Below the pieces are notes generated by a model. The model was not told the origin of the DNA and did not search any database. It saw only the letters and a list, made by a program, of their open reading frames with translations. This document shows, piece after piece, positions 1 to 7,131 of a stretch of DNA of 64,000 nucleotides. Within the stretch, counting starts at the first letter, position 1. Each line of letters starts with the position of its first letter. Origin of the DNA: Carboxylicivirga fragile (GTDB taxonomy: Bacteria; Bacteroidota; Bacteroidia; Bacteroidales; Marinilabiliaceae); NCBI GenBank assembly GCA_025499625.1, contig JAFMVD010000023.1, positions 1 through 64,000 of the forward strand, written 5' to 3'. Position numbers and translations under genes: made by a program.

Positions 1-56
1 TAAATCCCCTGAAGGGGACTTAAGCCTCCACTTTAGGGGAGGTTTGGAGGGGTAGA
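1..56. repeat. Intergenic CCCCT/AGGGG-rich dispersed-type repeat
   Basis: The first bases hold short inverted repeats: CCCCT (6-10) pairs with AGGGG (13-17), and a CCTCC...GGAGG pair follows. There is no reading frame here. From general knowledge, intergenic repeats of this composition are frequent in Bacteroidota genomes. The element probably continues beyond the left edge, and I cannot confirm further copies inside this window. Confidence 0.45.
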
Positions 57-136
57 AATAAAGGTTAAGTTTTAATCTATAAGTTGTCTGGATTTAAAAT
101 TCACTTTTGAGACAGCTCATCCATTATTTATATTTC

Positions 137-730
137 CTAGTAGTCGAAACTAAGCCCCACATTAATACCTAACCAACTTTGTTGTGGTACTTTCGAAGAT
201 TTAAATGACATATTGTAGTCAAAACTTACTGATAAACTGGTGCTATAGCTCATCGGAATAAGAGCGCCTGCTTTGGGAGCTACTGCCATTACCCAACCAT
301 TATCTTTTACACTGAATAGACCATTGTCATTACGTTGTTCGGTGTAGTTTGTACCTGCACCTAATCCAACAAATGGACGAATGGTAGCATCATCTCCAGC
401 AAAATAGTATTTACCTGTGATGTGAATTGGAATGGTGTTCAGGTAGCGATATTGATTACTTGTTATTGCTCCATTGTCGAGAGGGTAAGTTGCTCTAGGT
501 TTTGCTTCGTAAAAAGTATTCCATCCTAATTGAACACCCACACCAATGTTTGGCTGAATTAATTTTTCAAATTCAAGAAGCATACCTCTAAAGCTGGTTT
601 TCTCGATGAAATCCTTTGTATCTCCCATCGGTACAGCCATACTGTAGTGTAGGTTTGTCTTGTTCTGTGCACTTGCCCCAAACGTCACCATGGTAAGTGC
701 TATAATAAATATATATTTAATAGCTTTCAT
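137..730 (-). CDS. Outer-membrane beta-barrel family protein
   Basis: A 197-residue protein with a clear signal peptide (residues 1-21, hydrophobic core then ASAQ). The rest is a run of alternating hydrophobic and polar strands with aromatic girdle residues, ending in a C-terminal Phe-Asp-Tyr, as expected of a small eight-strand outer-membrane barrel. Gly-rich turns (GVGVQLGWN, FVGLGAGTN) fit the OMP_b-brl family. It lies 27 bp downstream of the DUF4136 lipoprotein gene on the same strand, so the two are probably co-transcribed and act together in the envelope. No ligand or enzyme site is visible. A structural or stress-response porin-like role is possible but not shown. Confidence 0.75.
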   Translation of the reverse strand: MKAIKYIFIIALTMVTFGASAQNKTNLHYSMAVPMGDTKDFIEKTSFRGMLLEFEKLIQPNIGVGVQLGWNTFYEAKPRATYPLDNGAITSNQYRYLNTIPIHITGKYYFAGDDATIRPFVGLGAGTNYTEQRNDNGLFSVKDNGWVMAVAPKAGALIPMSYSTSLSVSFDYNMSFKSSKVPQQSWLGINVGLSFDY

Positions 731-757
731 TGTAATTATTTTAAAGAGGTTAAGTGA

Positions 758-1387
758 CTAGTTAAAAGGATCTTGATTGAATAATTCATCGATTCCGCGA
801 TCAATTCTGTTTTGCAAGTATTCAGTGCTACCTTGCAATAATCCATCTACAGCTCCAATGTAAATACTTGGTACTTCATCATCTTCAGCAGCTTCCATGT
901 TGCCTAATTCCATCATGAATGAGCCTGTTTTGTAGTTGTAGTAAACAGGGTACCATGGGTAGTAGCCTCCCCATCCCCAACCGGGATAGCCAGGGTACCA
1001 ACCGCCCCACCAGCCACCGCCAGGATACCAGGCTGCTCCAGTGTTGTTTTGCTCTATCAAAGTTAGTGCAACAATTAAATTTGCCTGCGATGGATCTTCT
1101 CCTTCGTATTCTTCGAGGCCTTGTGCGTTCATATTTTCGCGTACCTGCTTCATTATTTCAGCATCGTACTCATCATTAGGATCGTCAACAGGATCACCAT
1201 CCTTAAGGTGAAGAATCGCCTCAGGCATGATGTAGGTTTTAACATCTAATGTATTCCACTTGTAGTTTGGGTCAAACTTTGAGATTGTTGTGTCTAGTTC
1301 ATCAACATACTCAGCTCCTCCAGGATAGCATGCATTAACCATAAAGATTAGGGCTGCTATCGCTAAAAAATTCATTTTTGTTCTCAT
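758..1387 (-). CDS. DUF4136 domain lipoprotein
   Basis: A 209-residue lipoprotein precursor. A hydrophobic segment ends in a lipobox (VNAC) with the lipidated Cys near residue 20, followed by YPGG. The body has features of the DUF4136 family: an early Asp/Thr strand region (TTISKFDPNYKW), a central stretch extremely rich in Trp, Tyr and Gly (about residues 120-152), and a C-terminal RIDRGIDELFNQDPF helix. The function of this family is unknown. The Trp/Tyr/Gly segment may sit at the membrane surface. The gene precedes the beta-barrel gene on the same strand. An internal Met at residue 5 is an alternative start. Confidence 0.8.
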   Translation of the reverse strand: MRTKMNFLAIAALIFMVNACYPGGAEYVDELDTTISKFDPNYKWNTLDVKTYIMPEAILHLKDGDPVDDPNDEYDAEIMKQVRENMNAQGLEEYEGEDPSQANLIVALTLIEQNNTGAAWYPGGGWWGGWYPGYPGWGWGGYYPWYPVYYNYKTGSFMMELGNMEAAEDDEVPSIYIGAVDGLLQGSTEYLQNRIDRGIDELFNQDPFN

Positions 1388-1547
1388 CTGTTTTGCTTTT
1401 TTAGTTCAGATGTAACTCGCCAAGTCTATATTATACCTTGGCTCGTTTCATAAGTTTAAATGTTATATTAAGGTTTATTATTTTAAAAATTACTGGAAAA
1501 TAGTGATTTTTTCCTTGTCAAAGTACGAAAGTACAACATTTCTCTGC

Positions 1548-1555
1548 TACTTTTG
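1548..1555 (+). promoter_or_regulatory. Bacteroidota -7 box (TACTTTTG)
   Basis: TACTTTTG matches the Bacteroidota -7 consensus TAnnTTTG and lies 35 bp before the ATG at 1591. No well-placed -33 TTG is visible, so this rests on the -7 match alone. Confidence 0.4.
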
Positions 1556-1590
1556 TTTATAAATCAAACTTAAAAATAAAACGTATTAAA

Positions 1591-2067
1591 ATGAGAAAAT
1601 TAGTTTTAGCCGCCATAGTTGGGATGTTTAGTATTGCCTCTTCTGTGGCTCAAATGTCAGATGAAGAAGTTGGCTTGATGAGATCGATTCTGAAGTCGGA
1701 GGTAAAGGTGTATTTCGCTCAGAATATAGAGCTGACCACAAGTGAGGCTGCCCCTTTTTGGGAGATATACGATGCCTATGAGAATGAGTTGAAGCCAAGT
1801 TCAGATGCACGTATTAAGCTGATGCGCGAGATTATTAAGTCTGAAGGTGTTTTAAGTGAGGACGAAATGCATACAAAAATAATGGAAGCCATTAAGCTTC
1901 AGAAAAAGCGTCGTGATGTACGTATAAAGTATTATAAGCTTTATAAGAAGAAAATGGGTGTTAAGGTGGCAGCACAGTTTTATCAACTGGACCAATACAT
2001 TAACACTATGGTAACAGCTTCATTAAATGAGGGTATGCCTATAGTAATACCGGAAGTTAAAAAATAA
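1591..2067 (+). CDS. Secreted helical protein, Spy/CpxP-like architecture
   Basis: A 158-residue protein with a signal peptide (1-20, ending SVAQ). The mature part is almost entirely amphipathic helix: an LTTSEAAPFWEIYDAYENEL segment followed by basic helices (KLQKKRRDVRIKYYKLYKKKMG). The helix-turn-helix hairpin with an LT..EA..FW.IY pattern resembles small periplasmic proteins of Bacteroidota related in layout to Spy/CpxP chaperones. That relationship is inferred from pattern only. It is monocistronic: a promoter box lies upstream and a strong terminator directly downstream. The function is unknown, and a periplasmic stress or metal-sensing role would be a guess. Confidence 0.7.
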   Translation: MRKLVLAAIVGMFSIASSVAQMSDEEVGLMRSILKSEVKVYFAQNIELTTSEAAPFWEIYDAYENELKPSSDARIKLMREIIKSEGVLSEDEMHTKIMEAIKLQKKRRDVRIKYYKLYKKKMGVKVAAQFYQLDQYINTMVTASLNEGMPIVIPEVKK

Positions 2068-2080
2068 GATAATGGATACT

Positions 2081-2117
2081 AAAAAGCTCCGTCAGCATTA
2101 AGTTGACGGAGCTTTTT
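2081..2117 (+). terminator. Rho-independent terminator
   Basis: A perfect 14-bp stem (2081-2094 with 2104-2117) around a 9-nt loop, ending in a T run. It lies 14 bp after the stop of the secreted helical protein and has an A run on the other side, so it may work in both directions. Confidence 0.85.
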
Positions 2118-2148
2118 GTTATATGCTTTTGTTAAGTGATGATGAAAG

Positions 2149-2196
2149 CAAGGATGACATCTTTCTTAAGTTATAGCGGGAAAGATGTCATCCTTG
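2149..2196. repeat. Perfect 17-bp inverted repeat between convergent genes
   Basis: CAAGGATGACATCTTTC (2149-2165) is exactly complementary to 2180-2196, with a 14-nt spacer. A short TTTTG follows on the plus side. It sits between the terminator at 2081 and the aroA stop. It may end aroA transcripts, but the T run on the minus side is poor, so its role is open. Confidence 0.7.
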
Positions 2197-2214
2197 TTTT
2201 GTTCGCAGAGCTTT

Positions 2215-3444
2215 TTATTTAGTTTCGTGTTTGATTCCAATGGTTTCAAGGTCTTGCCAGTAAAGAGGGTAGGACTTGGTAACAACCATTGGGTCGTTAA
2301 TAAGCACATTGTTCTCTTTTAGTATTGCAGGTGCAAAAGCCATTGCCATACGGTGATCTTTGTAGGTGTCTATCGAAATCTCTTTATTTTCAAGTTTACT
2401 CTTTTTACCATCCCAAATCAAGTTGTCGATATTGTTTGATGTGAGCTCAAAGCCTAATTTCGCTAATTCGGCAATGAGGGCTGAGATACGATCTGTTTCT
2501 TTAATTTTTAGGGTTTGTAAACCTGTAAAGTGAAATGGTATATTCAACAAGCAGCATGTAACGGCCACTGTTTGTGCCAAATCAGGTTCGTTTACAAAAT
2601 CGTACTTTAGTTTTTTAACCATTGAGCCATGTTGGCTAAGCGTAACTCCTTTTTGTGAGAAACGTGTTTTTACACCTAGGGAGTCAAATATGAATTGAAC
2701 GTTTGAGTCGCCTTGTAAGCTTTGTTTCTTTAATCCTTTAAGTGTTATTTCCATGTCAGGGCAAAGAGCTGCAATTTCGTACCAATAACTTGAAGCACTC
2801 CAATCTGATTCAACACTTGTTTTTAATGGTTTGTAGTCGGCTTGAGGTATTTTGATGGTATTACCCGACCAGTTTGCTGTTATGCCAAATTCTTTCATCA
2901 AGGCCAAAGTCATGTTTAGGTATGGCTTCGAAATAATGTCTCCCGTTAAGGTCAGGTTTAAACCGTTTTTCATAGTAGGTGCAACCATAAGCAGGGCTGA
3001 GATATACTGACTACTAACATCGCCAGGTAATTCCAGGTCGCAACCTTCTAATGCGCTTCCAAAAATGCGTAATGGAGGGTAACCTTCTTTTTCGATGTAT
3101 TCAATTTTGGCACCAAGTTGATTAAGGGCATCAACTAAGGTTTTAATTGGGCGCTGTTTCATTCGCTCAGATCCGGTAATAGTCCACTCGCCAACTATCT
3201 TTGATAAAAAAGCGGTTAAAAAGCGCATGGATGTACCAGCGGCACCAACATCAAAATGGTTGCTATCCGCATTAAGTGCATTGAGCATAACTCTGGTGTC
3301 GTCGCTATCAGATAGGTTTTTTATTTCCAGAGCGCTATAGCTAAGTGCGTTTAGTAAAAGTAAGCGGTTGCTTATGCTTTTAGATGCCGGTAGCGAAATG
3401 TTAATTTGTTCTGGCTGGTTCGATTTGCTTAACAGGTATGCCAT
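2215..3444 (-). CDS. aroA: 3-phosphoshikimate 1-carboxyvinyltransferase (EPSP synthase)
   Basis: A 409-residue cytosolic enzyme of the shikimate pathway. It transfers the enolpyruvyl group of PEP to shikimate 3-phosphate. Visible family motifs: LPASKSISNR with substrate-binding Lys22, Ser23 and Arg27; the GAAGTSMRFL glycine loop; RMKQRPI; SSQYISALLMVAP; NEPDLAQ with the catalytic Asp; KETDRI; and YKDHRMAMAFA near the C-terminus. The length is normal for the family. It lies 14 bp downstream of aroB, so the two steps of chorismate synthesis form one operon. The ATG at 3444 gives the standard N-terminus. Confidence 0.96.
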   Translation of the reverse strand: MAYLLSKSNQPEQINISLPASKSISNRLLLLNALSYSALEIKNLSDSDDTRVMLNALNADSNHFDVGAAGTSMRFLTAFLSKIVGEWTITGSERMKQRPIKTLVDALNQLGAKIEYIEKEGYPPLRIFGSALEGCDLELPGDVSSQYISALLMVAPTMKNGLNLTLTGDIISKPYLNMTLALMKEFGITANWSGNTIKIPQADYKPLKTSVESDWSASSYWYEIAALCPDMEITLKGLKKQSLQGDSNVQFIFDSLGVKTRFSQKGVTLSQHGSMVKKLKYDFVNEPDLAQTVAVTCCLLNIPFHFTGLQTLKIKETDRISALIAELAKLGFELTSNNIDNLIWDGKKSKLENKEISIDTYKDHRMAMAFAPAILKENNVLINDPMVVTKSYPLYWQDLETIGIKHETK

Positions 3445-3458
3445 TGTAGGTGTGTTTC

Positions 3459-4529
3459 TTATTTGAGGTTATTGTAGAAATAGAGTGCATCCATTACTTC
3501 TTTGTTTGAAGCACTGCAGTTAATCTGTATTTTGCCAATTTCCTCTAAAAGTGTAAAGTTAATTCTGTTGTCTTCGTTCTTTTTGTCGTGTGTCATCAAT
3601 TTATACAACTCATCATAGTCGTCTTTGCCAAATTCAAAGTGACCGTATATTTTTTCTAATTGATCAGCAATTTCAATGACTTGTGCCATTGGGAATCCTA
3701 GTCGTATGTGCGATAGGTATAATTCGCAAATCATACCAAAGGCAACTGCATAGCCATGGAGGATTGGGCGGTTCTGATGCATGGCAAGACTTTCAAAAGC
3801 ATGTCCGAAAGTATGCCCGAAATTAAGGGCTTTGCGAATGTGATTTTCGGTTGGATCATTCTGTACGAAGTGATCTTTTATGCGGATGGAATCAGCCACT
3901 AAATCTTTTAAGGCAGCAAGATCAGGATTGCTGATGTCGTATTGTTTCAATTGCTCCCATCGTTTCGAAGAGTAAATAAAGGCATGTTTAATCATTTCGG
4001 CAAAGCCGGAAATAATATTGGTATTATCAAGCGTTTCAAGAAAATCTGTATCAATTAATACTGCACTGGCTTGATTAAATACGCCAATCTCATTCTTAAA
4101 TCCTTCAAAGTTAATCCCCGTTTTTCCGCCTATTGAGGCATCGACCTGAGCAAGCAATGTGGTTGGGATATTTATGAATTGAATACCTCGTTTGAAGGTT
4201 GAAGCTGCAAATCCTCCAAGGTCGCAAGGCATGCCTCCTCCAAGTGTTACCAGTGCAGATTTCCTGTCGGCACCACCATGGCTTAGCATGTGCCAAACTT
4301 TTTCAATGGTCTGGAGCCCTTTGTTGTCGTCTCCATCAGGAATGATCACCATTCGATCCTTTGATAAACCTTTAACGTTTTCAATTTTTGAAAAACAATG
4401 TTCAAAGGCCTTCTGATCAGATAATAAAAAGACTTTGTCTTTTGGAAACCCTTCAATAAGATGTTCGATATCTCGTTTAAGATTTTCAACAATGAAAACA
4501 TTGGATTCTTTAGAAAGTAATGGAAACAT
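3459..4529 (-). CDS. aroB: 3-dehydroquinate synthase
   Basis: Converts DAHP to 3-dehydroquinate, the second step of the shikimate pathway, using NAD+ and a divalent metal. It carries the signature GGGMPCDLGGFAASTFKRG, then INIPTTLLAQVDASIGGKTGINF in two pieces, GFAEMIKHAF and the metal-binding LNFGHTFGHAFE. I chose the ATG at 4529 (356 residues, MFPLLSKESN). The frame opens further upstream at a TTG (4556), but that codon lies inside a good -7 promoter box (4554-4561). It is the first gene of the aroB-aroA operon. Confidence 0.95.
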   Translation of the reverse strand: MFPLLSKESNVFIVENLKRDIEHLIEGFPKDKVFLLSDQKAFEHCFSKIENVKGLSKDRMVIIPDGDDNKGLQTIEKVWHMLSHGGADRKSALVTLGGGMPCDLGGFAASTFKRGIQFINIPTTLLAQVDASIGGKTGINFEGFKNEIGVFNQASAVLIDTDFLETLDNTNIISGFAEMIKHAFIYSSKRWEQLKQYDISNPDLAALKDLVADSIRIKDHFVQNDPTENHIRKALNFGHTFGHAFESLAMHQNRPILHGYAVAFGMICELYLSHIRLGFPMAQVIEIADQLEKIYGHFEFGKDDYDELYKLMTHDKKNEDNRINFTLLEEIGKIQINCSASNKEVMDALYFYNNLK

Positions 4530-4553
4530 TGACCTGCTTTTAAAAATGAACTG

Positions 4554-4561
4554 CAAATTTA
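4554..4561 (-). promoter_or_regulatory. -7 box of the aroBA promoter (TAAATTTG)
   Basis: Read on the minus strand, TAAATTTG matches TAnnTTTG. It lies about 25 bp before the chosen aroB ATG, which also argues against the upstream TTG start. A TTG lies upstream at shorter than ideal spacing. Confidence 0.5.
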
Positions 4562-4725
4562 GTTAAATTTGCCAATTGAGAATAAGTTTTTAGTTGTGAT
4601 TAAGTATAAGTTGCAGTTTATTAGTGAGGTATTTGTTCTGATGTTGAATCGTTAGTTGCTAATGATTTATGTTTGAACTATTTTCAGTCACTAATGCTGT
4701 TTTGTTTAACAAATAAGAAAAGTTT

Positions 4726-5193
4726 ATGAATCTTCAATTCAATAATAAAAAACAAGTGTCACCAGTTGGTTTGCTCTTGTCTTTTATCTTTCTAAGTGCC
4801 GTGGTATGTATCGGTTTGTATTATTTAATTTTAGATGAACGCATTCAAAGTTTGGAGATAGGTGCATGGATTTATTTACTTCTTTCCGGGCTTGTTTTCT
4901 ATTTTGGGGGATTCTGTTATGTTGAAGTGGAAGCTTCGGAACAGCGAATAGATGTGAAGTACTATAACTTATTTCCATTCGGTAGACAGTATAAGCGCAT
5001 ATTATTACCCGTTGATAAGATAAAGAAAATTAAATTGGCGAAGGGTATAGGTCCAATTGGAAGACGCTTGGTAATTAGTGGGGTTGTTAATGGAAGGTTG
5101 GCTTTGTTTCCATCTGTTGGTTTAGGAGCATGTAATGCGCAGCAGATCGACAAATTAAATGCCTATATTAAAAGTATTAAACACTCAAATTAA
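4726..5193 (+). CDS. Two-TM membrane protein with bPH-like C-terminal domain
   Basis: A 155-residue protein with two hydrophobic helices (about residues 15-35 and 46-66). A soluble beta-rich part follows (VEVEASEQRIDVKYYNLFPFGRQYKRILLPVDKIKKIKL). The two-helix plus small beta-domain layout resembles bacterial PH-domain membrane proteins; this is architecture only, and I do not recognise a named family. It is six bases upstream of the next beta-barrel gene, so they are likely one transcript. No catalytic residues are evident. Confidence 0.65.
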   Translation: MNLQFNNKKQVSPVGLLLSFIFLSAVVCIGLYYLILDERIQSLEIGAWIYLLLSGLVFYFGGFCYVEVEASEQRIDVKYYNLFPFGRQYKRILLPVDKIKKIKLAKGIGPIGRRLVISGVVNGRLALFPSVGLGACNAQQIDKLNAYIKSIKHSN

Positions 5194-5199
5194 AGAGTA

Positions 5200-5793
5200 A
5201 TGATGCGCTCGCTTCTTCTTGTTGGTTTATTGCTTATGTGTCATTGTATAAGTGCTCAATATAAGGTTGGAGATTGGTATCTGAGCCCAAAAATTTCCTT
5301 TGCTGATTATAGCGATAAAGACGATTGGTCGGGGTATAGTATCTCTAAAGTTCCACCCATATCCATGACACTCGAATATGGTTTGAATCAGTACTTGAGC
5401 ACTGGTGTTACCTTGGGTTTTAGTCATGATAAATTTACCAACGACACATTAAATTCAAATGTACATCGATTTTCAACTCTCGCTTTTGGTGGAATTGGAT
5501 CCTTTCATTTTGCCGGGCTTATTGAAAAGTGGAGCAATTATTCTGTTTTTCTGGGAGATTGGGATTTCTACTTAAATGCTGGTTTTTTACTGGAATTGGA
5601 TAGAAATAGTGAAGAGAACGTGTGGGATGAAGAAAGGAAAGTATTTAAGAGTTCTGAAACATCTGATTTGAGCTTTCGCATCCGACCAGCTATTGGCGTT
5701 CGTTACTTCTTGACCGATGACTTTTGCATGTTGGTTGAAGTAGGAAGAACAAATCTTGGTTTAGTTACCACCGGACTTTCCTGGCAGTTTTAA
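5200..5793 (+). CDS. Outer-membrane beta-barrel-like protein
   Basis: A 197-residue protein with a signal peptide (1-20, CHCISAQ) and repeated amphipathic strands (LEYGLNQYLSTGVTLGFSHD, FRIRPAIGVRYFLTDDF). It ends in the Trp-Gln-Phe typical of outer-membrane barrels. Six bases separate it from the preceding membrane-protein gene. Two ATG codons are adjacent at 5200 and 5203, and either could be used. It resembles the barrel at 137-730 in size and layout but not closely in sequence. The function is unknown. Confidence 0.7.
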   Translation: MMRSLLLVGLLLMCHCISAQYKVGDWYLSPKISFADYSDKDDWSGYSISKVPPISMTLEYGLNQYLSTGVTLGFSHDKFTNDTLNSNVHRFSTLAFGGIGSFHFAGLIEKWSNYSVFLGDWDFYLNAGFLLELDRNSEENVWDEERKVFKSSETSDLSFRIRPAIGVRYFLTDDFCMLVEVGRTNLGLVTTGLSWQF

Positions 5794-5840
5794 GGTATAT
5801 TTGGCTTATTATTAATTATTTCCGACGAAAATTCTTTGTC

Positions 5841-5883
5841 GTTTGTGTATTTATCAATATCTTAATCGGATAAATACACAAAC
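5841..5883 (+). promoter_or_regulatory. Perfect 15-bp inverted repeat abutting the dprA start codon
   Basis: GTTTGTGTATTTATC (5841-5855) is exactly complementary to GATAAATACACAAAC (5869-5883), with a 13-nt loop. The 3' arm ends at the base before the TTG start codon of dprA at 5884. In mRNA this hairpin would cover the ribosome landing site; in DNA it is a dyad. No T run follows, so it is unlikely to be a terminator. Confidence 0.75.
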
Positions 5884-6990
5884 TTGACCGATTGTTTAAA
5901 ATATCAGATTGCCATTAGCCTAATAAAAGGGATCGGCCCTAAGTTAGCAAGGAACTTGATAGCTTATGTTGGTAACGAGCAAGATGTGTTTAAACAGAGT
6001 GTTTCCTCCCTTTTAAAAATACCAGGAATTGGTTCAATTACGGCTAGTGCAATTCGTAAGTCAGACGTTATTGAGCGTGCCGAAAAGGAATTGGAATTTA
6101 TTGATAAACATGCAATTGATGCTCATTTCTTTACCTCCGAAAGCTTTCCCAAACGCCTTGCTTATTGTGAAGATGCACCATTGTTGATATATACAAAAGG
6201 TGTTAATTGTTGGGATAGGACTAAGGTTATTGGGGTTGTTGGAACAAGAAAGGCTTCTGAACAGGCTAAGATAAACTGTGAAACATTGGTTGCAGATATT
6301 GCAAAGCGCTATTCAGATGTTGTTATTGTTAGTGGTTTGGCTTATGGTATTGACGTTTGTGCTCACAGGGCTGCGGTGCAGAATAATTTAAGTACTTATG
6401 GTGTGCTGGCACATGGTTTGGATCGGATTTATCCCAGCTTGCATCGCAATACGGCGAAGCAAATGTTAGAGAATGGAGGTCTGATAACTGAATTTATGTC
6501 TGATACCAATCCGGATAGGCCAAATTTTGTGCGTCGAAACCGTATTGTAGCTGGTATGGTTGATGCCTTGTTGGTTCTTGAGTCGGGGATTAAGGGTGGA
6601 GCGATCATTACAGCACGAATTGCTCAATCCTACAATCGGGATGTATTGGCATTTCCGGGAGATGTAAATGCTGAGTTAAGTAAAGGAGGAAATTATTTAA
6701 TCAAGCGAAATATTGCTGCGCTTATCGAGGGAGTTGATGATTTGGAATATGCATTGGGGTGGGAGAGTGTTGCTAAAACGAAACCGCAGCAAGCTAGACT
6801 GTTTAATGATTTTAAAAGCGAAGAAGAAGAAATTTTATACAAGCTATTGCTAACGAGCAAGGAGTTAACAGCTAATGAGCTAAGTATGCAAAGTTCCTTA
6901 CCGATAAGTAAGGTGAGTGCTAGTATGTTATCACTTGAGTTTGCAGGATTGATAAAATGTTTGCCAGGTAATGCATTTAGGTTGCTGTAG
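5884..6990 (+). CDS. dprA: DNA-processing protein DprA (Smf)
   Basis: A 368-residue cytosolic protein that binds incoming single-stranded DNA and loads RecA during natural transformation. Domains: N-terminal helix-hairpin-helix region with two GIG motifs (GIGPKLARNL, IPGIGSITASAI, about 1-60); Rossmann-like DprA core (about 75-290) with VGTRKAS, VSGLAYGIDVCAHRAA, GHGLD-like AHGLDRIYP, RRNRIVAGM and GALI-like GGAIITA; C-terminal winged helix (about 305-368). The start is TTG: an in-frame stop lies at 5863-5865, and the resulting N-terminus fits the family. It is directly preceded by a perfect inverted repeat. DprA is also common in species not known to be competent. Confidence 0.94.
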   Translation: MTDCLKYQIAISLIKGIGPKLARNLIAYVGNEQDVFKQSVSSLLKIPGIGSITASAIRKSDVIERAEKELEFIDKHAIDAHFFTSESFPKRLAYCEDAPLLIYTKGVNCWDRTKVIGVVGTRKASEQAKINCETLVADIAKRYSDVVIVSGLAYGIDVCAHRAAVQNNLSTYGVLAHGLDRIYPSLHRNTAKQMLENGGLITEFMSDTNPDRPNFVRRNRIVAGMVDALLVLESGIKGGAIITARIAQSYNRDVLAFPGDVNAELSKGGNYLIKRNIAALIEGVDDLEYALGWESVAKTKPQQARLFNDFKSEEEEILYKLLLTSKELTANELSMQSSLPISKVSASMLSLEFAGLIKCLPGNAFRLL

Positions 6991-7044
6991 TATTTTAATT
7001 ACTTAGTACGAAACATTCTGTTTTTTTGTTAAAAAAACGGCCGC

Positions 7045-7071
7045 TTGAGCAAACAATTTTTGTTAGATTTG
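7045..7071 (+). promoter_or_regulatory. Promoter of the giant adhesin gene
   Basis: TTG at 7045-7047 and TAGATTTG at 7064-7071 match the Bacteroidota pattern TTG-(about 17-23)-TAnnTTTG with 16 bp spacing. A leader of about 55-60 bases would precede the ATG at 7132. This is the best-formed promoter I see in the window. Confidence 0.55.
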
Positions 7072-7131
7072 CGTAGAACGGCTTAAGGAAAAATTCGAAA
7101 AGGGACTAGTTTAATCAATAAGAATAATATA

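Noticed and set aside
4529-4556. Longer aroB start at TTG 4556
   Set aside because: This codon lies inside the likely -7 box, and the added residues do not match the usual AroB N-terminus.
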